DNA of 64,000 nucleotides, taken from positions 124,001 to 188,000 of the forward strand of contig NZ_ASJB01000099.1 in NCBI RefSeq assembly GCF_000478275.1. The letters run 5' to 3'. A program made the translations under genes and the position numbers. Positions 26,346 to 35,214 of this stretch are shown here, in pieces (the stretch's first letter is position 1; every line of letters begins with the position of its first letter). A model generated the notes under the pieces. The model had not been told where the DNA came from, did no database searches, and worked only from the letters and a program-made list of their open reading frames with translations. The DNA comes from Amycolatopsis orientalis DSM 40040 = KCTC 9412 (GTDB taxonomy: Bacteria; Actinomycetota; Actinomycetes; Mycobacteriales; Pseudonocardiaceae).

Positions 26346-26513
26346 CCACGCGTGGCCCTCACGCCACCGCAAGAACTCACTTGGTGTTGCGCCGCAACGG
26401 CTACGGCCACCACCACCTCCCGGCCGCCCTCGAACACCCCGGCCCGGACGGCGAACACCGCCCCATCCGCATACACGACTAGTACGCCGGTCACCGGCGG
26501 AAAGGACACCACC

Positions 26514-26846
26514 ATGTCTTCGTTGTCCGAGATCATTGGCCACCTGGCGTCGATGTCCGACCGCGTCCCGGTCGGGCTGCTGGAGGCGGCCGCGCAAGCC
26601 GAGATGCCCGACAGCGCGCGGCAGGCGGACCAGGAACTCAACGCACTGGCCGGGGAAGTGCAGCAGGTGATGGGCGAGGTCGGCGGTTCCGCCGAGATCA
26701 CCGGTCCGCTGATGGAGGCCAGCGCGAAGCTCGAACAAGCAGCCGAGGCGTACGGCGCGGTGAAAATGTGGCTGGGGGACGCCCGCGACGCCGCGTTCCG
26801 CGCCCAGCAGGCGATCGGGAACGCCGTCGCCTACCACACGCGATGA
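26514..26846 (+). CDS. Hypothetical helical element protein
   Basis: 110 residues from the ATG after GGAAAGGACACCACC. Long helices with heptad character (QADQELNALAGEVQQVMGEV) and an alanine-rich C-terminus. The size and the helical pattern resemble WXG100-like or other small helical-bundle proteins, but the WXG motif is absent, so I make no assignment. Confidence 0.58.
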   Translation: MSSLSEIIGHLASMSDRVPVGLLEAAAQAEMPDSARQADQELNALAGEVQQVMGEVGGSAEITGPLMEASAKLEQAAEAYGAVKMWLGDARDAAFRAQQAIGNAVAYHTR

Positions 26847-27019
26847 GCCGCGCCGACACCACGACCGACGCCGTTGTCGAGACCACTGTGGACGGTCTCG
26901 TGCTGGCGATCGACGCCGACTGTCCCGCCTGCGGTGGTCCGGAAAGGACGTTCACCGTGTCCACCGGCCTCTACGGCTGTACCCGCTGTGCTCACACCTC
27001 GTTCGAGCGTGACCACTGA
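26843..27019 (+). CDS. Small zinc-ribbon protein
   Basis: 58 residues from an ATG overlapping the previous stop (ATGA). Contains CPAC and, twenty residues later, CTRC, the two knuckles of a zinc ribbon. Probably a small nucleic-acid or protein-binding factor. No closer assignment. Confidence 0.6.
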   Translation: MSRADTTTDAVVETTVDGLVLAIDADCPACGGPERTFTVSTGLYGCTRCAHTSFERDH

Positions 27020-27077
27020 CCACTGCTCATCCACGACCGGCCGCGACGACGTCGCGGCCGGGAAAGGAGTGCTGAGC

Positions 27078-27536
27078 ATGACCGAGCACGACCAGCGTCT
27101 GTTCTCCGACAGCATCGAGGGCTGGAGCCCTGACCCCGGCGACCCGACACGGTGGGCGAACACCGTCCGGATCGACACGGTCGCGGACTACCAGGCCCAC
27201 TCCATCAGCGGGATCACCCCCGCCGACACCGTGTACGCCGACCACGGCGCGCACCGGTACCTGGTGGAGATCGACACCCACTACAAGCCCGACCGCCCCG
27301 GCCCGTACCCGGTGCGGCTGACCCGAGTGGACGCGCTCCGCCTCGCCGCCGCCGTCCTGGCCGCGGTGGACGACACGTTCAACGCCGCCACGGTCGGCGC
27401 GCTCCGCCCCGCCGAAGCCACCGAACTGCTCGCGTTCGTCGACGAGGTCGCCGACCGGCTGGCGGTGCTGCGCGAGCACGCCGAGGCCGACGGCGGCACC
27501 CGCCCGATGACCGACCCGACATCCGAGGAGTGCTGA
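27078..27536 (+). CDS. Hypothetical element protein
   Basis: 152 residues from the ATG after GGAAAGGAGTGCTGAGC. Contains ADTVYADHGAHRYLVEIDTH, then a helical alanine-rich second half. No recognised domain. It is followed after two bases by the next gene. Confidence 0.58.
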   Translation: MTEHDQRLFSDSIEGWSPDPGDPTRWANTVRIDTVADYQAHSISGITPADTVYADHGAHRYLVEIDTHYKPDRPGPYPVRLTRVDALRLAAAVLAAVDDTFNAATVGALRPAEATELLAFVDEVADRLAVLREHAEADGGTRPMTDPTSEEC

Positions 27537-27538
27537 CC

Positions 27539-27757
27539 ATGAACGGACCCGCCCACTATCGCGAAGCCGAACGTCTGCTGACTGTCGTGCAGAGCGATGA
27601 CACCCGACGTCTCCACCCGACCGACGTCGCCAGGATCAACGGGCTCGCTCAGGCACACGCGACGCTGGCGCTGGCGGCCGCCACCGCATTGTCCGGCCGC
27701 ATGGACGCGGCCACGGCGACGGCCTGGAGCACCGCGGCGGGGGTGAAGCGGTCATGA
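27539..27757 (+). CDS. Small hypothetical element protein
   Basis: 72 residues; starts MNGPAHYREAERLL, a form I associate with small proteins located just upstream of AICE transfer genes. GAGGAGTGCTGACC is the ribosome site. Its stop overlaps the next ATG (ATGA). Confidence 0.58.
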   Translation: MNGPAHYREAERLLTVVQSDDTRRLHPTDVARINGLAQAHATLALAAATALSGRMDAATATAWSTAAGVKRS

Positions 27758-28074
27758 CCCCGGGTGGCGCGCGACCGTCCACACCGGACGCGCTGGCACT
27801 GAACCCGACAGCCGCGTTGCTGCTGACGTTGCTGGAGCGGCGCGGCACGTGGGCGTTGTGCAAGGTGTTCGGCGCGTTCGCGCTGTTCCTCGCGCTGCAT
27901 CTGGTGCGGATCCCGCTGGTGCTGCTGGTGCGGGTGCTGGCCGGGGTGATCGGCCGGGTCGACGGCTACACCACCCGCCAGATCACCACCCCGCCGCGCG
28001 GGCCGATCAACCATTACTACGACCCCGTCACCACGATGACGGGGAGCTGGGAGCAGGCGCATGTTCGGACGTGA
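27754..28074 (+). CDS. Small membrane protein in the spread/transfer operon
   Basis: 106 residues with one long hydrophobic stretch (ALCKVFGAFALFLALHLVRI, followed by a second weaker part) and a polar C-terminus. It overlaps both neighbours, which supports tight co-expression. Position directly before other membrane proteins and the FtsK-like gene suggests an Spd-type protein aiding spread between mycelial compartments; this is inferred from context. Confidence 0.6.
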   Translation: MTPGGARPSTPDALALNPTAALLLTLLERRGTWALCKVFGAFALFLALHLVRIPLVLLVRVLAGVIGRVDGYTTRQITTPPRGPINHYYDPVTTMTGSWEQAHVRT

Positions 28075-28375
28075 CCACAACCGTTTCTATACGTCCTATG
28101 TGGACGCGTGGCGGGCGGCGGCCGTCTCCGATGCCGCCTACGCGATCCGCCGCAACGTGATCGTCGCGGCGACGCTGGTGGCGCTGGATCTGCTGGTGTT
28201 GGACGGCAACTGGCTGACGTGGCCGGTCCGCGCCGTCCTGGTGTGGCTGGGCTGGAACAGCGCCGGGTGGTGGTCGTTCCGCCGCAAAATTCGCCAGGGC
28301 CGGATCTTCCCGCCGGAACAGCCCCGGGCACAGTTCGGCGGCCCGGACGAGGACAGGGGGTGGCGCCATGGCTGA
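28061..28375 (+). CDS. Small membrane protein in the spread/transfer operon
   Basis: 104 residues. A hydrophobic region NVIVAATLVALDLLVLDG and a second, AVLVWLGWNSAGWWSF, are followed by a basic and acidic tail. It overlaps the preceding gene by 14 bases and the following gene by 8. Likely a two-pass membrane protein of the transfer complex, by position. Confidence 0.6.
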   Translation: MFGRDHNRFYTSYVDAWRAAAVSDAAYAIRRNVIVAATLVALDLLVLDGNWLTWPVRAVLVWLGWNSAGWWSFRRKIRQGRIFPPEQPRAQFGGPDEDRGWRHG

Positions 28376-28706
28376 ACACGGTTCAGGCGAGCAGCGACAG
28401 CAGCAGTGCCGTACCCGGCAGGAGGCGGCGGTGGCCTGGGCGGCCACCCACGCCGGGGAGCTGGCCGGCGTGGGTGTCCCGCTGATCGGCGGGGCGGTGT
28501 GGTCGCCCTGGCTGTGCCTGCTCTCGGTCCCGGGGGCGGCGGCGTGGGTGGTCAGTGAGCTGCGGTTGCGGCGCACCACCCGCACCGCCCGCACCGCGAT
28601 CACGAGCGCGAACCCGGGCGAACCGTCCACCATCCCGGCGGCTGAGCAGGCCGTCGGCACCGGCGAGCGGGCCGGGACCACCGAGCGGAAGGAGGCTCAC
28701 CGGTGA
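28368..28706 (+). CDS. Small membrane protein in the spread/transfer operon
   Basis: 112 residues. Polar N-terminus rich in glutamine, a hydrophobic hairpin around GVPLIGGAVWSPWLCLLSVP and AAAWVVSEL, and a long polar tail. Overlaps the neighbours on both sides (the next start is GTGA). Function inferred only from position before the DUF2637-like and FtsK-like genes. Confidence 0.6.
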   Translation: MAEHGSGEQRQQQCRTRQEAAVAWAATHAGELAGVGVPLIGGAVWSPWLCLLSVPGAAAWVVSELRLRRTTRTARTAITSANPGEPSTIPAAEQAVGTGERAGTTERKEAHR

Positions 28707-29899
28707 CCACGACGAATCTGGATCACGACGACAACGGAGACCGGGAGCACCGGGAGTTCTCGACGGGGCTCACGGCGCTGGAGAAGCACCTGGCCGACAT
28801 CGCGGCCCGATCCGCCGTCACACCCCCGCCGACCCCGCCGGAACCGTCCACACCGGATGGACCGCAGGACAGCGGCCCCGCCACCCCCGCGGTGGCAGGG
28901 CCGTTTCGTCGGCGGCCGGGCTGGACCCGGCGCGTCCGGCGCCGTGTCGCCGAACACGACGAGGCGCACCGGCTGCTGAGACTGGAGGCCGATTCCGCGC
29001 CGTTCGAGGTCACCTCCGACAAGGTCCGCACCCGCCGCAAGGCGGTGAAGGAGGCCGCAGCGCTGGCGGAGCTGGACCGTGACCCTCAGGTGCTGGCCTA
29101 CCGCGACGCCCGGATGCTGCGGCTGATCATCCAGATGGCGATGGTGTCGCTGGTGCTGGCGCTGGCGTGGTCGACCGCCGGGGTTCAGGACTTCGCCGCC
29201 GAAGGCGCCCCGGTGTGGTCCCCGCGGTGGGTGTTCGCGTGGCTGGCCGAACCGTTCTGCAGCCTGGCGCTGCTGATGGTCGTCGGGGCCCGCGCCTACC
29301 TCATCACGCGCGGCCACCGGCTGGAGGACCCGAGCCTGGACCGGGCGGAATGGGTGTTCCTCGGGCTCACGCTCGGCATGAACGCCTGGCCGCACCTGCC
29401 CGGCGTCACCGACGTTTTCACCATGTCCGGGCTGGTCCTGCACCTGCTCGGGCCGATCGTGGCCACCGCCGTGGTCCGGGCCCTGCCCCGGCTGGTCGCG
29501 GCGTTCCGGCAACTCGCCCTCGACCTCGTTCCCGACAGCCCGGCGGTGGCCCCGTCCGGACTTGAGGGGGGAGGGAGCCCGGACGAGGCCGCCGCCACGG
29601 ACGCTACGCCCGCCGCGCCCAACACGGAGACGAAACCGGCGGAATCCGCGACCACGCGGCCGTCCCCGGCTCGCCGGACCACACCGGTGAAGCGGTCGGC
29701 GCGGGCGACGATCCCGGAGCCCAAGCGCCGGGGCATCACCGAACTGCGCGCCGAGTTCGAGGCCGCACTCCAGTCGCGGCCGGACGGGTTCGACCCGGCC
29801 AACGGCGCGTCGATCATGCGCACGCTCAAGTGCGCGAAGAAGTACGCCACCCAGCTCAAGTCCGAGTACCTCAACCGCCCGTCCGGCGGTGATGCCTGA
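28703..29899 (+). CDS. DUF2637-like (SpdB-type) membrane protein
   Basis: 398 residues from the GTG that overlaps the previous stop. The N-terminal 110 residues are polar and proline-rich. The middle has four hydrophobic segments, beginning with RLIIQMAMVSLVLALAW and SPRWVFAWLAEPFCSLALLM, in the style of DUF2637 membrane proteins found near transfer genes of Streptomyces plasmids. The C-terminal 60 residues form a basic soluble domain (KRRGITELRAEFEAALQS). It probably assists TraB at the membrane. A 105-bp gap separates it from the translocase gene. Confidence 0.7.
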   Translation: MTTTNLDHDDNGDREHREFSTGLTALEKHLADIAARSAVTPPPTPPEPSTPDGPQDSGPATPAVAGPFRRRPGWTRRVRRRVAEHDEAHRLLRLEADSAPFEVTSDKVRTRRKAVKEAAALAELDRDPQVLAYRDARMLRLIIQMAMVSLVLALAWSTAGVQDFAAEGAPVWSPRWVFAWLAEPFCSLALLMVVGARAYLITRGHRLEDPSLDRAEWVFLGLTLGMNAWPHLPGVTDVFTMSGLVLHLLGPIVATAVVRALPRLVAAFRQLALDLVPDSPAVAPSGLEGGGSPDEAAATDATPAAPNTETKPAESATTRPSPARRTTPVKRSARATIPEPKRRGITELRAEFEAALQSRPDGFDPANGASIMRTLKCAKKYATQLKSEYLNRPSGGDA

Positions 29900-30004
29900 C
29901 CGCCCTCCCGCACAGTCACCGGGCAGGGCCGACCACACCTGTCCCGGTGCGGTCCGGCCCTGCCCTGGTGCTGCACGAGTCCGCACCGAAAGGGACCACA
30001 CGCG

Positions 30005-32308
30005 ATGAACCCCACCGACCACAACGACACCCCGGAGTTCACCACCGAGACCGCCGTCGAGACCGCGCGGGAGTCCGCCGCGACGGCGGCCGAACTGGCC
30101 ACCGTGCACCCGCTGCGCGCCCGTTCCGACCAGCACGAGTCCGCCGACGCGACCGGCGGCGAGTCCGCTCCGCAGGTGGTCGAGGGCCGCATCATCACCG
30201 AGCACGAGTACCGGCTGCTGACCGACCAGAAAGCCCAGCGGGACTGGCGCTACGCCGAGTACCGCAAACAGGCCGCGTGGCTCGTCCGGACGACACGGAC
30301 CGCCGTAACGCACGACCGCACGGTCTCCACGTTGAAGTTCGTCGGCCGCAACGCGCTGGTCTATCCGACGCTCGGGGCCGGCGTGGCGTTCAGGCGGTGG
30401 CGCGACACGCACGGCTCGAACCGCTACGAGCGGATGATGCGGGCGGCGGAACTGACCGGGGACCACGACAAACTCGCGGACTGGGAAGCCCGTGATGTGG
30501 CGGAGAAAGCGCGCCGTCACGACCGGGCGATGGACTGGGTGCGGTCCCCGTGGCAGCTGGCGAAGGCCGCGGGCGCGGTCACCGTGTGCGCGGCGGTGCT
30601 CCTGCTGGTGCTGGGGCTGATCCTGTGGGTCGGCGGCAAAGGCGAGTTCCTGGGCCCGATCACCGCCGTGATCGACGCGATCGCGTTCGCGGTCTGGTTC
30701 GTCATTACCTACGGGGCACTGCTGGTCACCGGCGTCACCGCCGGGGTGGTGACCTGGCTGTGGAACCTGGGACGCACGTCGCAGGCGATCCCCGACCTGT
30801 TCCGCCCGGCGTCGCAGCGCAACCTCGACGACGTGATGATCACCCCGTCGATCGTGGTCACCGCCCTGCGTGACCTGCGGATTTCCGAACTGCGCCGCAA
30901 GATCGAGGCGATGGAGGACGGCGGGGCGGCGATGCTGTCCCCGATCCGGCTGGCCGGCTGCGGCGTGGAGTTCGACATCCACCTGCCCTCCGGGGTGGAC
31001 ACCGAAGAGGTCAAGCGCAAGCGGCGGAAGCTCGCCGAGAACATGGGCCGCCACGAGCACGAGGTGTTCCTGACCACCCCGCCCGCGCCGCGCACGGTGC
31101 GGGTGTGGGCGGCCGACTCCGGGGAACTGGACAAGCCGATCGGGCCGTCTCCGCTGGTCACAGACCCGACCCAGACCGCCGACCTGTACACCGGACGCGC
31201 TCCGTGGGGCATGGACCTGCGCGGGGACGCGGTACTCATGGCGCTGCTGCAATGCCACCTGCTGATCACCGGCCTGTCCAAGCAGGGCAAGACCGCGTCC
31301 CTGCGGGCGCTGGCGTTGTGGCTGGCCTTGGACCCGTCGGTGCAGCTCTACATCGCCGACCTCAAGGGCATCGGCGACTGGCGGATGTTCAAACCGGTCG
31401 CCGAAAAGCTGATCGAAGGCCCCACCGACGCGCACTGCATCCAGGCCACCGAAATGCTGGAGTGGGGCGTGAAGGAGATGGAGCGTCGTCTGATGGCCTT
31501 CGACGGCGACAAATACCGCAACGGTGTGCCCCGTGAGCTGGCCAAACGCGGCGGACCGTTCGCGCCGATCGTGCTGCTGGTCGACGAGGCACAGCAGGCG
31601 TTCATGAATCCCGCCAAGGATGACCAGAACAACCCCTACGGCGGGCAGACCAGCAAATCCCGCTACTTCATGGCCGCCCGCAAGATCCACAACCAGGGAC
31701 GCGCTGTGAACGTCGTGCTGTGGCAGGGAACCCAGGACCCCACCAACGACAACCTGCCCAAACTGGTCCGCGAAGGCGCGCACATCCGCGCCGCCCTGGC
31801 GCTGGGCACCGAGTCCCAATCCCGGATGGCCCTCGGGGACAAGGCCGTCGACGGCGGCGCCGCACCCCACGAACTGCGCTCTGGCCTGGACAAAGGCACG
31901 TTGGTGGTCTCCGGGGAAGGGGTTCCGCTGCCTCCGGGGCAGCCGTCGATGACCGTGCGCACTCACTTCATCGACGGCGACGACTCCGTCACCGTGATCG
32001 ACCGCGCCGTCGCCATCCGGGGCGGCGCCACCGCCGGGAAACCGCAGGTCGAGGCCCCGCCGGAGCGGGATCTGCTCGACGACGTGGCCGACGTCCTGGC
32101 CGGTGAGGATGTCAAGGCCACCGACGTCGGCGCCCGTCTGCGGAAGCTCGCGCCCGGCCACGAGCCCTATGCCGGGATGACCGCAGAAAGGGTCAAGGAA
32201 GCCCTGGAAGCGGCAGGCGTACCGGTCCGACAAAAGCAAGGAACGCTCACTGTCCGTGCTCGTCATGTCGCGAACGCCCTGGCGGACCGGGCCGAAGAGG
32301 GGGAGTAG
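30005..32308 (+). CDS. FtsK/SpoIIIE-type conjugative DNA translocase (TraB/TraSA-like)
   Basis: 767 residues. Membrane segments lie at about residues 180-255 (AVTVCAAVLLLVLGLILWVG and more). The ATPase has Walker A GLSKQGKT at 423-430 and Walker B IVLLVDEAQ with the aspartate at 527. The last 80 residues (LLDDVADVLAGEDVKATDVG and later) have the form of a winged helix like the FtsK gamma domain. In actinomycete elements this single protein moves double-stranded DNA to the recipient and recognises 8-bp repeats at clt through the winged helix. The length and domain order are typical. Confidence 0.92.
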   Translation: MNPTDHNDTPEFTTETAVETARESAATAAELATVHPLRARSDQHESADATGGESAPQVVEGRIITEHEYRLLTDQKAQRDWRYAEYRKQAAWLVRTTRTAVTHDRTVSTLKFVGRNALVYPTLGAGVAFRRWRDTHGSNRYERMMRAAELTGDHDKLADWEARDVAEKARRHDRAMDWVRSPWQLAKAAGAVTVCAAVLLLVLGLILWVGGKGEFLGPITAVIDAIAFAVWFVITYGALLVTGVTAGVVTWLWNLGRTSQAIPDLFRPASQRNLDDVMITPSIVVTALRDLRISELRRKIEAMEDGGAAMLSPIRLAGCGVEFDIHLPSGVDTEEVKRKRRKLAENMGRHEHEVFLTTPPAPRTVRVWAADSGELDKPIGPSPLVTDPTQTADLYTGRAPWGMDLRGDAVLMALLQCHLLITGLSKQGKTASLRALALWLALDPSVQLYIADLKGIGDWRMFKPVAEKLIEGPTDAHCIQATEMLEWGVKEMERRLMAFDGDKYRNGVPRELAKRGGPFAPIVLLVDEAQQAFMNPAKDDQNNPYGGQTSKSRYFMAARKIHNQGRAVNVVLWQGTQDPTNDNLPKLVREGAHIRAALALGTESQSRMALGDKAVDGGAAPHELRSGLDKGTLVVSGEGVPLPPGQPSMTVRTHFIDGDDSVTVIDRAVAIRGGATAGKPQVEAPPERDLLDDVADVLAGEDVKATDVGARLRKLAPGHEPYAGMTAERVKEALEAAGVPVRQKQGTLTVRARHVANALADRAEEGE

Positions 32309-32573
32309 CACACACTCACCTGGACAGCGCGAAAAGCGGGGGTTTCCGGGTCGCCACGGGACGGATTCCCCCGCTCCCCTTCTTCCCCTTTTAGATCATC
32401 GCCGCTGATCAGGTCGGGGGAAGCGATTGGGGGAGGTAGGAGAAGCAAATCCTTCTCCTTGGCCGGGCTTCCCCCGCCGACTCCCCTCCGATTCCCTTCC
32501 CTGTTCCCCTCGGTCATGTCCCGCCGGACTGGCCAATCCGGTAACTAACAGTGATTTTCAAGGAGGTTTTGTC
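32309..32573. other. Pyrimidine-rich gap after the translocase gene
   Basis: No gene. The plus strand is unusually rich in TTCCCC and CCCCT runs (for example CCCCGCTCCCCTTCTTCCCC around 32368-32391, and again at 32465-32511), with a purine-rich block, GGGGGAAGCGATTGGGGGAG, between them. A strong ribosome site, AAGGAGGT, at its end belongs to the next gene. It could be a transfer site or a structured leader; I cannot decide. Confidence 0.4.
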
Positions 32574-33014
32574 ATGGGGTTGTTCAGTCCTGCCCGCGAT
32601 CCGGAGGACCCGCGTCAGATCGCGACCGCTGTGCACGAACTCGGGCACGCGTGGGTGTGGAAAGACGCCGGGTTCACCATCACCGAGATCCGCTTCACCG
32701 GGGACGAAGGCTGGGTGAGCGTCAAGATCCGCGAGAAGGACTGGGACCACAAGTCCGCGCGGGACTACGCGATCGGCTGCTGGGGCGGGTTCGAGGCCGA
32801 GGACCGGTGGCTGCGTGAACACCGGATGGGCCGTGCGCACCGCGGCAACGCCGCACACGACATCAAGAACTTCAAGCACGTCACGCGCAAGCTCGAACCC
32901 GCGCTGTCGGAGGGAAAAGCGCGGTCGATCGCCCGTGACCGCGTCGCCCGCCGCTGGTCGCAGATCGTGCGCCAGGCCCCGGTCCTGGTCCGCGACAGCC
33001 GCATATCCCTCTGA
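32574..33014 (+). CDS. HELGH-motif (M41-like) metalloprotease-type protein
   Basis: 146 residues. Contains TAVHELGHAWVWKDAG, an HExxH zinc-binding motif in the setting of peptidase M41-like domains, and later CWGGFEAEDRWL, where a third ligand could lie. No AAA domain is present, so it is a stand-alone catalytic-type domain. The ATG follows a perfect AAGGAGGT. Role on the element is unknown: cleavage of a host or phage protein, or simply a scaffold. Confidence 0.68.
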   Translation: MGLFSPARDPEDPRQIATAVHELGHAWVWKDAGFTITEIRFTGDEGWVSVKIREKDWDHKSARDYAIGCWGGFEAEDRWLREHRMGRAHRGNAAHDIKNFKHVTRKLEPALSEGKARSIARDRVARRWSQIVRQAPVLVRDSRISL

Positions 33015-33135
33015 CCGGACTGTCCCCGATCCGCGCGGGTTCCGGCCCTACACCACCGACGTCCGCCGGACCGGCGGCTCGCGCACGACCCCCTGCCGGT
33101 CCGGCGGAACCCACCCACAGCAAGGGAGTGTCCCG

Positions 33136-33522
33136 ATGTTCCTTCCCATGCCCGATCTGGCCGTCACCGACGCCTATGCCTGTCTCGGGGTCCGTCATCC
33201 CAGCGTGCTGGTCCACGCCGACGGCAGCGTGTTCGCGGTCGGGTTCACCCGGCCCCACGTCGCCCGCGACGCGATCGGCGCCGCCGCGCTCGACATCGGG
33301 GTGCCGCTGCCGACGCGGGACGACGCCGGGGTGTTCCGGCTGGCGTGGTTCGCCTACACCCACGCCCTGCGCCACGGCGACCCGATCATGCGGCGCGCCG
33401 CACCCGGTGAGGACGGGGCGTTCCCGGTGATGGTGTGGCGTGCGGTCGACATCGCCACCGCCCGCGCCGTGCAGGCCGCCGAGATCGCCGCGCTGTCCAG
33501 TGGGCTGGCGGTGGCGGCGTGA
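33136..33522 (+). CDS. Hypothetical element protein
   Basis: 128 residues from the ATG at 33136 after AAGGGAGTGTCCCG. Alpha/beta pattern with HPSVLVHADGSVFAVGF. No family recognised. The stop overlaps the next start (GTGA), so it is coupled to the HNH lipoprotein gene. Confidence 0.55.
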   Translation: MFLPMPDLAVTDAYACLGVRHPSVLVHADGSVFAVGFTRPHVARDAIGAAALDIGVPLPTRDDAGVFRLAWFAYTHALRHGDPIMRRAAPGEDGAFPVMVWRAVDIATARAVQAAEIAALSSGLAVAA

Positions 33523-34175
33523 TCGCCCGCACGATCGGCACGCTCGCAATCGCCGCCACGGTTGCCGCGACCCCGGCCGGATGTCAGCACCCGAGAACCC
33601 CGGCGGGCACGACGTCCCCGCCGGCCGCCGCCCGCGACGGCGGCACGGTCCGGATCGACCCGGGCGCCGTGCGCGCAACGCTGGCCGGGCTGAAGGTCGC
33701 CGTCGAGGACACCGGCAACGTCTACCGGCGGGCCGAGTGGCCGCACTGGGAGACCGTGTCCGGGGCGTGTGACGCCCGTGAGCACACGCTCAAGACCCAA
33801 GGCACCGCGGTCACCACCGGCCCCGGCTGCACGGTCACCGGCGGCCGGTGGGTCTCGCCGTATGACGGGATCACCGTCACCGACGCGAAATACCTCGACG
33901 TCGACCACGTCGTGCCGCTCGCCGAGGCCGCCCGGTCCGGCACCCGCGGCTGGTCCCGCACCGACCGCCAGCGCTACGCCAACGACCCGCGCGTGCTGAT
34001 CGCGGTCACCGCGAAGTCGAACCGGTCCAAAGGGGACTCCGATCCCGCGAAATGGCTGCCCGGGCGGGACAAGTGCGGCTACCTGGCCCGCTGGGTCGAG
34101 ACCAAACGCGCCTACCGGATGACCGTCGACCAGGCCGAGCACGACGCGATCGACTCCGGTCTCCGCCGCTGCTGA
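33519..34175 (+). CDS. Secreted HNH endonuclease-family lipoprotein
   Basis: 218 residues from a GTG overlapping the previous stop. The N-terminus is a signal peptide with a lipobox-like TPAGC, putting the lipid-modified cysteine at residue 22. The HNH core is seen in LDVDHVVPLAEAARSG, RYANDPRVLIAVTAKSNRSK and GDSDPAKWLPG, the form of the DUF1524-related actinomycete secreted nucleases. It should act outside the membrane, on DNA in the envelope or medium. On a conjugative element it might degrade competing DNA or supply nucleotides. Both ideas are inference. Confidence 0.8.
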   Translation: MIARTIGTLAIAATVAATPAGCQHPRTPAGTTSPPAAARDGGTVRIDPGAVRATLAGLKVAVEDTGNVYRRAEWPHWETVSGACDAREHTLKTQGTAVTTGPGCTVTGGRWVSPYDGITVTDAKYLDVDHVVPLAEAARSGTRGWSRTDRQRYANDPRVLIAVTAKSNRSKGDSDPAKWLPGRDKCGYLARWVETKRAYRMTVDQAEHDAIDSGLRRC

Positions 34176-34193
34176 CCAGAAGGAGAAACGACC

Positions 34194-34796
34194 ATGCACG
34201 AGCTGTACGAAGAGGTCGCGTCGGCGGCCGGGGTGTATCAGCCGCTGCTGGTGCCGCCCGCCGGAACCAGCCGGGCCGACGCCGTCCGGCTCCTGGCCGC
34301 CGCCTGCACCACGCGGGTGACGGTCACCGCCGCCATCCACCAATCCGCCGACGGGGCACCGCGGTTCACGCTCATCCGGGATCCGAGCGTCACCGACGGC
34401 GCACCAGGCATCACCGACTACGCGCCGATCGCCGCGTCCCTCAAACACGACCACGGCTGGCGGGTCCTGGAAGCCGGTGATCCGAGCATGCCGGTCACGG
34501 TGATGCTCGGACTGCGCGAGGGCTACGGCAAGCACGCCGTGGTGCACGAGGCGGCGGAAGTCCTGGCCCTGCTCGGCTTCCACGGTGTCGGCGGCGTGTT
34601 CATGACCAGGGTCCACCTGATGTGCGCCCGGCACCTCGACGGCGACGTGGACGTCTATGACGAACCCGGCGTCCTGATCGTCGGCGCCGCGCCGATCCTG
34701 CCCGCCGTCACCAGTGTCGCCGCCCGGCTGGCACAGCACCGGTTCGTCGTCACCGACCGGGACCAGAACCGCACCTACGCCCTGCGCCGCCGCTGA
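34194..34796 (+). CDS. Hypothetical element protein
   Basis: 200 residues from the ATG after AGAAGGAGAAACGACC. Mixed alpha/beta sequence with SMPVTVMLGLREGYGKHAVV and DVDVYDEPGVLIVGAAP. No domain recognised. It lies between the nuclease lipoprotein and the replication genes. Confidence 0.58.
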   Translation: MHELYEEVASAAGVYQPLLVPPAGTSRADAVRLLAAACTTRVTVTAAIHQSADGAPRFTLIRDPSVTDGAPGITDYAPIAASLKHDHGWRVLEAGDPSMPVTVMLGLREGYGKHAVVHEAAEVLALLGFHGVGGVFMTRVHLMCARHLDGDVDVYDEPGVLIVGAAPILPAVTSVAARLAQHRFVVTDRDQNRTYALRRR

Positions 34797-34881
34797 CCCG
34801 TCACCACCCGCACGAACCTTTCCGCGCCCTGGCCGCTCCCGGCCGGGGCGTTTCCGTCCCGCACCCCCAGAGGAGAGCACC

Positions 34882-35211
34882 ATGTCCACAAGCGAGCTAC
34901 CGCGGAGCCTCGACACCATCACGGGCGACGCCGTCCACTTCGGCGTGAAGGTCGCCGAGATCAACGAGGGTGACGCCGTCTGCGTCTTCACCCACGACCG
35001 GCGGCGCGCGCTGGCCGCCGCCGCCCGCCACGCCCGGCTCACCCGGGACGAGAAGGCCGTCGAACTCACCGCGTCGGAAGCGGCCTGGGTCCAGATCACC
35101 GGGCCCGGTAAAGAGTGGTGGGCGGAGCCCTGTGCGGCCGAGGCGGTGAACGCGATCCCGGTGACGGTCGTCGCGTGGGACTTCGCCTGGAGTCGCCCCC
35201 TGGCGGTGTAG
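34882..35211 (+). CDS. Hypothetical element protein
   Basis: 109 residues from the ATG after AGAGGAGAGCACC. Contains HFGVKVAEINEGDAVCVFTH and a tryptophan-rich C-terminus. No family known. Three bases before the next gene. Confidence 0.57.
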   Translation: MSTSELPRSLDTITGDAVHFGVKVAEINEGDAVCVFTHDRRRALAAAARHARLTRDEKAVELTASEAAWVQITGPGKEWWAEPCAAEAVNAIPVTVVAWDFAWSRPLAV

Positions 35212-35214
35212 CCG

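Noticed and set aside
28697..32311. A 1204-residue minus-strand open frame across the DUF2637-like and TraB genes
   Set aside because: It is the antisense of the translocase gene, has no recognisable domain and is rich in chance proline, arginine and glycine; the plus-strand proteins have clear motifs and ribosome sites.
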